DNA from: Aerococcus kribbianus
GTDB taxonomy: Bacteria; Bacillota; Bacilli; Lactobacillales; Aerococcaceae
DNA length: 64,000 bases
Assembly: GCF_026805545.1 (NCBI RefSeq)
Contig: NZ_JAPRFR010000002.1
Coordinates: 124,001-188,000, forward strand
Direction: 5' to 3'
Positions 44,764 to 52,019 of this stretch are shown here, piece after piece. Made by a program: the position numbers and the translations under genes. The notes under the pieces were generated by a model. It was not told where the DNA came from. It was given only the letters and a program-made list of their open reading frames with translations, and did not search any database. Position 1 is the stretch's first letter. Every line of letters starts with the position of its first letter.

Positions 44764-45135
44764 ATGCGTGAAGAAACAAGCAACTGGCGTGACTTTACAG
44801 ATGACAATAGTGATTACCTATTAGGAGGTATTCTATTAGGTTGCGGTCTAGTTATTGGAGGTGTAGTAGCTAGCCTCATCGCCAACCGCCAACAATCTGT
44901 AAGTGGTAAAGATGTCTTAGAAGATGTCAAAGCTTATTTTGAAGCTGATGACACGGATGCCCCAATTGAAGGCTCATGGATCGAACTAAAACCAATCCCT
45001 AACCAACGCTATGGTCAAGAACAAAATATTTACTTCGGTGGCCTCTCCCGTACCGAAAACAAAGAACTTGTCCAATACGAATTCAAAGCCAATGCTGAAA
45101 ATGGCCAAATCCTAGAAATCTATAAAGTAAAATAA
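44764..45135 (+). CDS. Small membrane-anchored protein of unknown function (PepSY-like C-terminus)
   Basis: 123 residues from the ATG after GGAAAGGAGCTCTATT (a 6-codon longer reading would start inside that site). A single hydrophobic segment (about 21-40, LGGILLGCGLVIGGVVASLI) is followed by a soluble part ending YEFKANAENGQILEIYKVK, which resembles the last strands of PepSY domains. Probably extracytoplasmic or membrane-associated. A lone gene, followed at once by a truncated structured repeat and a terminator. I do not recognise a specific family. Confidence 0.72.
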   Translation: MREETSNWRDFTDDNSDYLLGGILLGCGLVIGGVVASLIANRQQSVSGKDVLEDVKAYFEADDTDAPIEGSWIELKPIPNQRYGQEQNIYFGGLSRTENKELVQYEFKANAENGQILEIYKVK

Positions 45136-45195
45136 AGCTGTGATAAAAAGCGTCAGCACTTGCGTTTGGAATCCGACGACAGAGTGAAACGAAAA
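45136..45195 (+). repeat. Truncated nested-hairpin element, copy E
   Basis: It starts AGCTGTGATAAAAAGCGTCAG right at the upstream gene's stop, like GGTGTGATGAAAAGCGGTAG of copy C, and ends GTGAAACGAAAA like copy A (ATGAAACGAAAA). The central arms are missing. Confidence 0.6.
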
Positions 45196-45228
45196 AGCGA
45201 CCCCGCCTTAATAGTGGGGTCGCTTTTT
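45192..45228. terminator. Bidirectional terminator between convergent genes
   Basis: A 13-bp stem AAAAAGCGACCCC/GGGGTCGCTTTTT (45192-45204 with 45216-45228), with A/T tracts on both sides, between the small membrane protein gene and trmB. Confidence 0.93.
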
Positions 45229-45235
45229 TTCAATA

Positions 45236-45874
45236 TTATTTGAAGTGTGCCAATAAATAATAAATGGCTTGACCACGACTTGAGAATTTTTCCTCATATT
45301 CCGTCATAACATTATCGGGAATCTCACTGTTGTGGAGATCTAAAGAAATATCGTCTACAACCATCCCATATTGGGACAAGCTTACTAGCGAATATTCAAA
45401 TAAGTTTTGGTTGTCTGTCTTAAATTGTAAATGACCATCCTTTTTCAGTACCACTTGATAATTCGTCAAGAAGTTTTCATGGGTCAAGCGTCGCTTAGCG
45501 TGCTTACTTTTTGGCCAAGGATCAGAAAAGTTCAAGTACAGTTGACTGATTTCCCCACTTTGGAAAAATTCCGTTATTTTTCGCCCATCTGCACGAATCA
45601 AACGCAGATTAGGCAAATCGACTTCTAATGCTCTTTGTAATGCAGTAACCAACACACTGTCAAACATTTCTAAACCAATAAAATTAATATTTGGGTACTT
45701 TTGGGCCATATTTACGATAAATTGACCTTTCCCCGACCCAATTTCAAGGTGAATGGGGTGGCTGTTTTTAAATTCATCCTGCCAACTGCCAACCAATTTT
45801 TCTGGCTCAGCAACCACATATTCAGGATGGTCAGCCAACATATCCTTAGCCCAAGGTTTATGTCTCACTCGCAT
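45236..45874 (-). CDS. trmB: tRNA (guanine-N7)-methyltransferase
   Basis: SAM-dependent methylation of G46 in tRNA. 212 residues: LEIGSGKGQFIVNMAQKYP is the SAM loop, NFIGLEMFDSVL follows, and the catalytic/guanine-binding region is LNFSDPWPKSKHAKRRLTH. AAAGGAGTAGGCTA sets the start, 19 bp after ccrZ. The ccrZ-trmB order is shared with streptococci. Confidence 0.96.
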   Translation of the reverse strand: MRVRHKPWAKDMLADHPEYVVAEPEKLVGSWQDEFKNSHPIHLEIGSGKGQFIVNMAQKYPNINFIGLEMFDSVLVTALQRALEVDLPNLRLIRADGRKITEFFQSGEISQLYLNFSDPWPKSKHAKRRLTHENFLTNYQVVLKKDGHLQFKTDNQNLFEYSLVSLSQYGMVVDDISLDLHNSEIPDNVMTEYEEKFSSRGQAIYYLLAHFK

Positions 45875-45893
45875 TAGCCTACTCCTTTACTAA

Positions 45894-46685
45894 CTATTGA
45901 TAGACGCGATTTTTATAGATATGTTTTAACTTAATGATGCGAGTATTTAAAGCCAAATACCGGTCCTGACGGTAATCTTCCTTAATCAACAAAAGTAAAT
46001 TTAATAAGGAATACCATTCCAAGCGGAAATAATTACTCGCTTTTAAATTCAAGCCATATCGATCTAGCCATTGCTGCCAATTTTCCCAAGGGATGTATTG
46101 AACCAGGACCTGAGCGATATCAAACATTGGATCAGCAATTTTCACCATTTCCCAGTCCACCAAATACAAGCGATTCTGATCAGACAATAGAAAATTGCGC
46201 CGATTTAAGTCACTATGACATACCGCCTGCGGACCATCAGCGACAAAATTAAGGGTCTCCTCAAGGTAAGCAGCAATTTCATTTAAAAAGCTATGGCTAA
46301 GTAAATGGGGATGCAGCTCCTTATGATAGTCAGCTAAAAAGTCTGCCGCTTGGTAAGTGGTTCCCCCTATCTTCTCCAACATGTTATAGAGATGCTCTGA
46401 GTGGTGATATTTATTTAAGAGATTAATGACGTTACTTCCTTGCATCATTTCTGCAGACAAGACATCAGACGGTAGCCACTCTTGTGCCGTGACCACATCT
46501 CCATTTGAGGTGCGCTTGGTCCAGACCAACTTAGGGGTAATCCCCTCCATTGATAAGACAGCTAGGAAGGGAGATGAATTACGTTTCATAAATAAACGCT
46601 CTCGATTGTTTGAAGCCATAAATGCTTCGCCAGTATCCCCGCCAATAGGTTCCAATGTCCAATTTTGGTCAAATTGATATTCCAA
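45894..46685 (-). CDS. ccrZ: Cell-cycle regulator CcrZ-like phosphotransferase
   Basis: Aminoglycoside-phosphotransferase/choline-kinase fold. In Streptococcus pneumoniae CcrZ links division to DNA replication through DnaA; in vitro it phosphorylates nucleosides (ribose). The catalytic loop VCHSDLNRRNFLLSD and the metal motif LVDWEMVKIADPMFDIA are intact. The start is the TTG at 46683-46685: GGAGGAGGTG lies just upstream and it gives 263 residues, the pneumococcal length. The longer reading from 46754 starts right at the ecsB stop with no ribosome site. Confidence 0.9.
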   Translation of the reverse strand: MEYQFDQNWTLEPIGGDTGEAFMASNNRERLFMKRNSSPFLAVLSMEGITPKLVWTKRTSNGDVVTAQEWLPSDVLSAEMMQGSNVINLLNKYHHSEHLYNMLEKIGGTTYQAADFLADYHKELHPHLLSHSFLNEIAAYLEETLNFVADGPQAVCHSDLNRRNFLLSDQNRLYLVDWEMVKIADPMFDIAQVLVQYIPWENWQQWLDRYGLNLKASNYFRLEWYSLLNLLLLIKEDYRQDRYLALNTRIIKLKHIYKNRVYQ

Positions 46686-46754
46686 GCCTGACACCTCCTC
46701 CAATAAAATAAAAACAGCATTCATAATTGTAGGCTTTATTTGTCTAATAGTCAA

Positions 46755-47987
46755 TTAGAAAAAGCGCTTGCTGTTGGCTTTTTCAATTTTCTTCTTAAAG
46801 ATTAGGGGTAAGATCAGCCCCCCTATTAAAACCAAGCCCAATACCAGCATCAAGGCAAAGCGCCAAGGTTGGAAAATAAAGGCAAAAATAATAAAGAGCA
46901 TGCCCTGTATCAACATCGGCTGAGCGACAAAGCGTAGAAAACCGCGACCACGATCTGTCCCTCCTACAGGTGCAGTGAGGACCATGGGATGACGGTCAAA
47001 ATGTTGAAACAAAGGCCAAATTTGAAAATGGCTAAAATATTGAACCACTAAAATAATGCCTAATGATAACCAGGCATCTGGTAAAAAAACTAAGAAAACC
47101 AGGCCTAGAATCGTGAGCCGAGCCCAAATTGGGAAGAATTCTGGACTCCGCCAAAAACTACGTTGATAGAGATAATAAAAAGGTGTCTTAGCTTTTTTAG
47201 CTGACAAGAGTAAACGATCTAAGTAAGAGCGGCGTTTAATCTGTTGTGACACTGTTTTAATATCCACAAAAAGCGCCATTAATTTATCATTATTTTGCTG
47301 GCGTTTTTCTTCATCACTCACCAATTTTTCCCAAAACCAAGTTGATTTTTCTTGAGCAAAGGGGCTCCTTTGACTTAGGAATAAAGTTAGGCAAGATACA
47401 GTCATCAAAAGCAAGCCCAACCATGGCCAAGACGCCAAAGCCAAGGCGATAGCAAGACCACTTACAATGATTAAACCCCACCGCCATTGAGCCATTTTGA
47501 CTACTTTAAAATGATAGGCTTCAAAATTCGTCACCATAATAGCGAAGCTAGCGATGGCTAAACTAATAGCTAAGGGGATTAACTCCAGCCAAGTCCAGGC
47601 CCGGCTGGCCCAAAGATAAGGATAGGCCACAAGCAAATAAGCAGCCAGCCAAAGTAAAGGACTAAGCAATGATTGAAAAAAGCTACGCTTAAACCAAGCA
47701 GTAAAAGAAGCTTCCATCGGTAAGAGAAACATGGTATCAGCTGCTTGTATATATGTTTTGGCTTGACCCAGTAAAATTATTACTAAACCGGTCAGCAAGA
47801 AGATGCCATCTGCCCATAATGAAGGCTCGGTGACTGTTTTCAACCAAGCTCGGTATTGAAAAGCCAAGGCTCCCAAGAGAAAAAAGAGAGCCAAAACTAA
47901 GTGATCATTAAAAATGTACTGAGCATACTTTAAGAAATAATTTCGCCGCTCTTGTCGACGTTTTTGATAGAGTTTAGCTAAGGGCAT
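46755..47987 (-). CDS. ecsB: ABC transporter permease EcsB
   Basis: Membrane subunit of the Ecs transporter, which in Bacillus affects secretion, competence and intramembrane proteolysis. 410 residues with about eight hydrophobic segments (for example LVLALFFLLGALAFQY, LIIVSGLAIALALASWPW, the last at FALMLVLGLVLIGGLILPLI). The N-terminus LAKLYQKRRQERRNYFLKYAQYIFNDH is typical of EcsB. It overlaps ecsA by 14 bp. Substrate unknown. Confidence 0.9.
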   Translation of the reverse strand: MPLAKLYQKRRQERRNYFLKYAQYIFNDHLVLALFFLLGALAFQYRAWLKTVTEPSLWADGIFLLTGLVIILLGQAKTYIQAADTMFLLPMEASFTAWFKRSFFQSLLSPLLWLAAYLLVAYPYLWASRAWTWLELIPLAISLAIASFAIMVTNFEAYHFKVVKMAQWRWGLIIVSGLAIALALASWPWLGLLLMTVSCLTLFLSQRSPFAQEKSTWFWEKLVSDEEKRQQNNDKLMALFVDIKTVSQQIKRRSYLDRLLLSAKKAKTPFYYLYQRSFWRSPEFFPIWARLTILGLVFLVFLPDAWLSLGIILVVQYFSHFQIWPLFQHFDRHPMVLTAPVGGTDRGRGFLRFVAQPMLIQGMLFIIFAFIFQPWRFALMLVLGLVLIGGLILPLIFKKKIEKANSKRFF

Positions 47988-48717
47988 GGCCAGACTCCTT
48001 TGCTAAGTGCAGGTAAATTTCTTCTAAATTGGCATCCGGCATTTGAAACTGGGCTTGAATGTCAGCCAAACTACCGTCAGCAACCAAATGCCCTGCTGCT
48101 AGGAAAAGATAACGATCACAATATTGTTCGGCCCGTTGTAATTCGTGGGTAGATAATAAGACACTGGCACCCGCTTGTTTGCGTGCTTCCAGCATTGCAA
48201 TAAAATCATTAGCTGCCAAAGGATCCAAGCCTAAAAATGGTTCGTCAATCACGTAAAGACTAGCCTCAACCATAAAAGCACAAGCAATCATTACTTTTTG
48301 CTTCATCCCTTTGGAGAAATGAATAGGTAACCAATCAAGCCGTTCCCACAAGCGAAATTGCTCTAATAATGGACGACTGGCTGCTAGAGCCTGGTCAAAA
48401 TCCAAGCGGTAAGCCATAGCAGTAAACGCTAAATGTTCTCTTAAGGTTAATTCATCGTAGAGCACAGGCATTTCCGGTATATAAGAAAATGCCTGCCGGT
48501 AAGTTTGGTTATCTTCTCCTAGGCTTAACCCATTGATGCGAACTTCTCCTGCTAGAGGTTTCAATAAACCGATAATATGTTTGATAGTAGTGGACTTGCC
48601 TGCCCCGTTGAGTCCAATCAAACCGACAATTTCACCGTCTGCAATAGTGAAATTTAGGTCGTGAAGGACAGGTTGTTTAGAGTAACCGCCACTGAGATTA
48701 CTAACTGATAAAGTCAT
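47974..48717 (-). CDS. ecsA: ABC transporter ATP-binding protein EcsA
   Basis: Partner ATPase of EcsB. 247 residues: Walker A GLNGAGKSTT, Q-loop FSYIPEMPVLY, a weakly conserved signature HFSKGMKQKVMIA, Walker B SLYVIDEPFLGLD, and H-loop STHELQRAE. SD GGAAGAGA precedes the ATG. It is divergent from hit, as in Bacilli. Confidence 0.93.
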   Translation of the reverse strand: MTLSVSNLSGGYSKQPVLHDLNFTIADGEIVGLIGLNGAGKSTTIKHIIGLLKPLAGEVRINGLSLGEDNQTYRQAFSYIPEMPVLYDELTLREHLAFTAMAYRLDFDQALAASRPLLEQFRLWERLDWLPIHFSKGMKQKVMIACAFMVEASLYVIDEPFLGLDPLAANDFIAMLEARKQAGASVLLSTHELQRAEQYCDRYLFLAAGHLVADGSLADIQAQFQMPDANLEEIYLHLAKESGHALS

Positions 48718-48805
48718 ACAGTCTCTTCCTTCTCTCCATTGATTAGCCTTAGTGTATCAAATCTTGGCCCAGTAACCTATTAATAATGCATTACATTTAC
48801 TTAAA

Positions 48806-48834
48806 TTGTGACTCCTAGGTGGATGTGTTAAACT
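48806..48834 (+). promoter_or_regulatory. Promoter of hit-ytxH
   Basis: TTGTGA (48806-48811), 17-nt spacer, TAAACT (48829-48834), about 40 nt upstream of the hit ATG. Confidence 0.6.
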
Positions 48835-48875
48835 ATAGTCATTGAAACAGCCTACGAAAAGGAGTGTATATTACT

Positions 48876-49313
48876 ATGTCAGAGACTATTTTCTACAAAA
48901 TTGGTCAAGGCGAGATCCCTGCTAATGTGGTCTATGAAGATGACCAGGTTATGGCATTTCTCGATATGAGTCAAGTTACTAAAGGCCATACTTTATTGAT
49001 TCCTAAAAAAGCCATCCAAGATATTTTTGCTTATACAGATGACGATGCCGCCATGGTTTTTAGCCGGGTACCAAAAATTACCCGTGCCATGCAAAAAGCT
49101 TTTCCAGAGATGACTGGGGTCAACCTCTTGTCAAACAATGGTGAAGATGCCTTCCAATCAGTTTTCCATTCGCATATCCATATCATCCCACGTTATTCTA
49201 AAGAAGATGATGGTTTCGGTTTAAAATGGGAAACTGCAGAAGACCAATATTCTGAACAAGAATTAGCTGAAATCGCCCAAAGTATCCGTCAAGAAATTGA
49301 AGAGGTGGACTAA
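48876..49313 (+). CDS. hit: HIT family nucleotide-binding protein
   Basis: Histidine-triad hydrolase of the Hint/HIT type, acting on nucleotide conjugates. 145 residues: VVYEDDQVMAFLDMSQVTKG at the start, the triad FHSHIHIIPRY. The start is the ATG at 48876; a GTG four codons earlier lies on the ribosome site itself. The hit gene lies beside ecsAB in Bacilli too. Its stop overlaps the next start by one base. Confidence 0.94.
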   Translation: MSETIFYKIGQGEIPANVVYEDDQVMAFLDMSQVTKGHTLLIPKKAIQDIFAYTDDDAAMVFSRVPKITRAMQKAFPEMTGVNLLSNNGEDAFQSVFHSHIHIIPRYSKEDDGFGLKWETAEDQYSEQELAEIAQSIRQEIEEVD

Positions 49314-49669
49314 TGAACGGAAAAAAATTCGCTAGCGGTCTTATCTGGGGCGTCCTTCTCGGTGGTGGTTATGCCCTTTTGAAGACGCCACATGCAGGTA
49401 AGAAGAATCGGGAAATTATTAAGGATTATGCTGACAACTTGAGTGATGCAGCCCATGATATGCAAGGGTCAATTGCTCAAGCACAAAATGCGGTTACCGA
49501 TTTAAGTCAGCAAGGCATTTCATCTGCTAAGATTGCGCGCGACGAAATTAATTTTGCAATCCAAGATTTCCAACGGACTGCTGTTCCTCAATACAACGAC
49601 ATGCAGAAGAAAATCAATCAATTCCACAATGACATGGAATCAGCTCAAATTAAATTCCAGAAAAATTAA
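49313..49669 (+). CDS. YtxH domain protein
   Basis: 118 residues. A glycine-rich N-terminal hydrophobic segment (FASGLIWGVLLGGGYALLKTPHAGKKNRE) is the YtxH signature, followed by a long helical, probably coiled-coil part with alternating polar residues. Likely a small membrane-associated protein. The start overlaps the hit stop (TAATG), so the two are coupled. The YtxH protein YhaH lies in the same neighbourhood in Bacillus. No molecular role known. Confidence 0.85.
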   Translation: MNGKKFASGLIWGVLLGGGYALLKTPHAGKKNREIIKDYADNLSDAAHDMQGSIAQAQNAVTDLSQQGISSAKIARDEINFAIQDFQRTAVPQYNDMQKKINQFHNDMESAQIKFQKN

Positions 49670-49705
49670 TAATTATGAACTTTCCTTGACTATTAAGTAC
49701 AAGGC

Positions 49706-49735
49706 TTGTTTATAAATTCCATCTTGTGGTATATT
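49706..49735 (+). promoter_or_regulatory. Possible prsA promoter
   Basis: TTGTTT (49706-49711), 18-nt spacer, TATATT (49730-49735), about 36 nt before the ATG. An alternative TTGACT at 49686 with TTATAA has 18-nt spacing as well. Confidence 0.45.
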
Positions 49736-49771
49736 GAATCACATAGTTTATATTGAGGAGTGTATCTATCC

Positions 49772-50863
49772 ATGCGTTTATCTAAAAAAATCGGTTTAGC
49801 TTCCCTATCATTAGTATCTGCCCTCGCCTTAGCCGCTTGCGACCAAGCGAATTCCGGCGATGCTATTGTAACTGGTAAAGATATCAAGATTACCCAGGAA
49901 GACTTTAACCAACAATTAAAAGACACCTCAGGATCTGCCGTTTTACAACAAATGGTATTGTCTGATGTCTTTGAAAAAGAGGTTGGCGAAGACAAGGCCA
50001 AAGAATTACAAGACCAAGCCAAACAACAAATGGCTTTACTTAAACAACAATATAAGGAAGATGACAAGTTCAAAACAGTCCTTGCTTCGTCTGGTTTTGA
50101 CTCTGAAGAAGCCTACCAAGAACAATTATATTACTATCAATTGATGTCAGCGGCGGTATCGAAGAATATCCCTGTTTCAGATGAAGAAGTCAAAGCCGCC
50201 TATGACAACTATGAAGCACCTATCGAAGTATCTCATATCTTAGTTAAGGATGAAGAAACCGCCAAGAACCTCATCCAACAATTAGATGACGGTGCTGACT
50301 TCGCAGAATTAGCCAAAGAAAATTCTACTGATACCTCAGCTGCTAATGGTGGTAGCCTCGGTGAAGTTTCAAAAGGACAAATGGTGAAAGAATTTGAAGA
50401 CGCTGCTTTCCAACTTGACGAAGGGGAATACAGCAAGGAACCTGTTAAATCAGAATACGGCTACCATATCATTAAGGTAGACAAGAAAAAAGATAAAGGC
50501 TCCTTAGAGGACGAAAAGGGTCAATTAGAAGACTCTATCCGCCAAGATAAAATGCAAGATACTAATACAGTTAAGAAAGTCGTTCAAGACCTACTTAACA
50601 AGTATGAAATCGACATCAAGGACAAAGACTTAGAAGATGCCCTAGATGACTTCCAAATGCAAGCGGAAGATCAAAAAGATCAAGATGACAAAGCTAGTGG
50701 TGACAATTCTAACGAAAACAACAAAGACAATAAGTCCGATGATAAAGAATCTGACAAAGACAATGAGTCCGATGATAAGGAATCTAACAAAAACGCTAAT
50801 CAATCAAACGACCAAAATAAAGATGACCAAGTAGACGATGACAACAGCGATAAAGCTGAATAA
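49772..50863 (+). CDS. prsA: Foldase lipoprotein PrsA with acidic tail
   Basis: Post-translocational peptidyl-prolyl isomerase/chaperone on the outer face of the membrane. 363 residues: lipoprotein signal ending LALAAC (cysteine at about 22), an N-terminal chaperone region, and a PpiC-type parvulin domain (about 145-240; IEVSHILVKDEETAKNLI ... GSLGEVSKGQMVKEFEDAAF ... EYGYHIIKVD). The last about 65 residues are almost only D, N, K, E and S, a low-complexity tail longer than usual for PrsA; it may reach into the wall. The start follows GAGGAGTGTATCTATCC; an in-frame GTG four codons earlier lies on the ribosome site. Confidence 0.93.
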   Translation: MRLSKKIGLASLSLVSALALAACDQANSGDAIVTGKDIKITQEDFNQQLKDTSGSAVLQQMVLSDVFEKEVGEDKAKELQDQAKQQMALLKQQYKEDDKFKTVLASSGFDSEEAYQEQLYYYQLMSAAVSKNIPVSDEEVKAAYDNYEAPIEVSHILVKDEETAKNLIQQLDDGADFAELAKENSTDTSAANGGSLGEVSKGQMVKEFEDAAFQLDEGEYSKEPVKSEYGYHIIKVDKKKDKGSLEDEKGQLEDSIRQDKMQDTNTVKKVVQDLLNKYEIDIKDKDLEDALDDFQMQAEDQKDQDDKASGDNSNENNKDNKSDDKESDKDNESDDKESNKNANQSNDQNKDDQVDDDNSDKAE

Positions 50864-50895
50864 AATGGTTTGCTAGGACACACATAAGAAAATAG

Positions 50896-50928
50896 CCCAG
50901 CTAGTTTAATCATGCTAGCTGGGTTTTT
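50896..50928 (+). terminator. Terminator of prsA
   Basis: CCCAGCTAG/CTAGCTGGG (50896-50904 with 50915-50923), followed by TTTTTAT. Confidence 0.88.
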
Positions 50929-50996
50929 ATATTTTTTATTTAATACTACATATCCTAGTCAAATAAGTTTTCTCGGAAATAACCATGTAGTAAAAC

Positions 50997-51036
50997 AAAA
51001 GCCAGGCCCAAGCTTCCAAGCTAGGTCTGGCTTTTA
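50997..51036 (-). terminator. Terminator of the yhaO-yhaN-yhaM operon
   Basis: AAAAGCCAGG... with ...TCTGGCTTTT, with A/T tracts on both sides (TTTTGTTTTA on the minus strand), 18 bp past the yhaM stop. The inner part AAGCTT can pair further. Confidence 0.8.
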
Positions 51037-51053
51037 TAGTTTATAATGTATTA

Positions 51054-52007
51054 TTAGTGACTTTCTTTGAATTTATAGAAATTACGATTATCCATGCCGA
51101 AAATTCGCTCAGTGTATTGACCAGCATCGGTATGGTCAAGGGCTTCTTTGATCATTTCAATAGATGCGTCAAGATTATCGATATGGTGAAGCACTTCCGC
51201 TTCCAACAAGTGCGGTTCTACAGGCGACCCCCATTCGCGTTTACCATGATGAGATAGGACCATATGCTTGAGCAAGATAATTTCTTCTGCATTGTTATCC
51301 AGGCCTAAATCTAAGACGGCTTGGTTGATCCATTCAGAGATAATAGTGATGTGACCAAGCATATTACCAGCTAGGGTATATTCAGTGGTCAAAGGATCTG
51401 ATAACTCAATGGTTTTTCCAATATCATGGAGAAGCACACCCGCATAAAGCAAGCTCTTATCTATAATGGGATATTGGTACGCTACAGACTGAGCCAAACG
51501 CAACATCGAAATTGTGTGAAAACCTAAACCGCCAACAAAGGCATGGTGGTTTTTCTTAGCGGCCGGATAGGCGAAGAAATCCTTAGAGGCTTGGTTGAGA
51601 ATATGGCGCACAATCTGCTGGTAATCTTCATTAGTAATCGCATCGAGATAGGGATTAATTTCGTCAATCATTTCTTGGCGAGACATTGGACCTTGGTCGA
51701 TATACATTTCTGGATCATTGGGTTCATCATCCCTAGCTAAGCGCAAAGCGTTAATACGAACTTGGGGCTTGCCATTATAAAGTTCACGACGGCCAGCAAT
51801 ATGAACCACGCGCCCAGCTTGGAAAGTTTCCAAATCTTCTTCACTGGCTCCCCAATACATACCAGAGATACTACCTGAACGATCTTCGAAGGTAAAGGCG
51901 ATAAACATTTTTCCATTTCGATCTTGACGTTTTTCTGCCAATTTAATCAAAAGGTAGGTTTCAAAGTTTTCATCCACCGGAATATCATAAATTCGATTGT
52001 AATCCAT
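51054..52007 (-). CDS. yhaM: 3'-5' exoribonuclease YhaM
   Basis: RNA/DNA-trimming HD-domain nuclease. 317 residues: N-terminal OB fold (MFIAFTFEDRSGSISGMYWG), then the HD domain with HHAFVGGLGFHTISMLRLA, LLYAGVLLHDIGKTIELSD and HMVLSHHGKREWGSPVEP. Length and motifs match YhaM/CbfA. It is 12 bp past yhaN in a yhaO-yhaN-yhaM unit. AGAGGGGATTGG sets the start. Confidence 0.95.
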   Translation of the reverse strand: MDYNRIYDIPVDENFETYLLIKLAEKRQDRNGKMFIAFTFEDRSGSISGMYWGASEEDLETFQAGRVVHIAGRRELYNGKPQVRINALRLARDDEPNDPEMYIDQGPMSRQEMIDEINPYLDAITNEDYQQIVRHILNQASKDFFAYPAAKKNHHAFVGGLGFHTISMLRLAQSVAYQYPIIDKSLLYAGVLLHDIGKTIELSDPLTTEYTLAGNMLGHITIISEWINQAVLDLGLDNNAEEIILLKHMVLSHHGKREWGSPVEPHLLEAEVLHHIDNLDASIEMIKEALDHTDAGQYTERIFGMDNRNFYKFKESH

Positions 52008-52019
52008 CCAATCCCCTCT

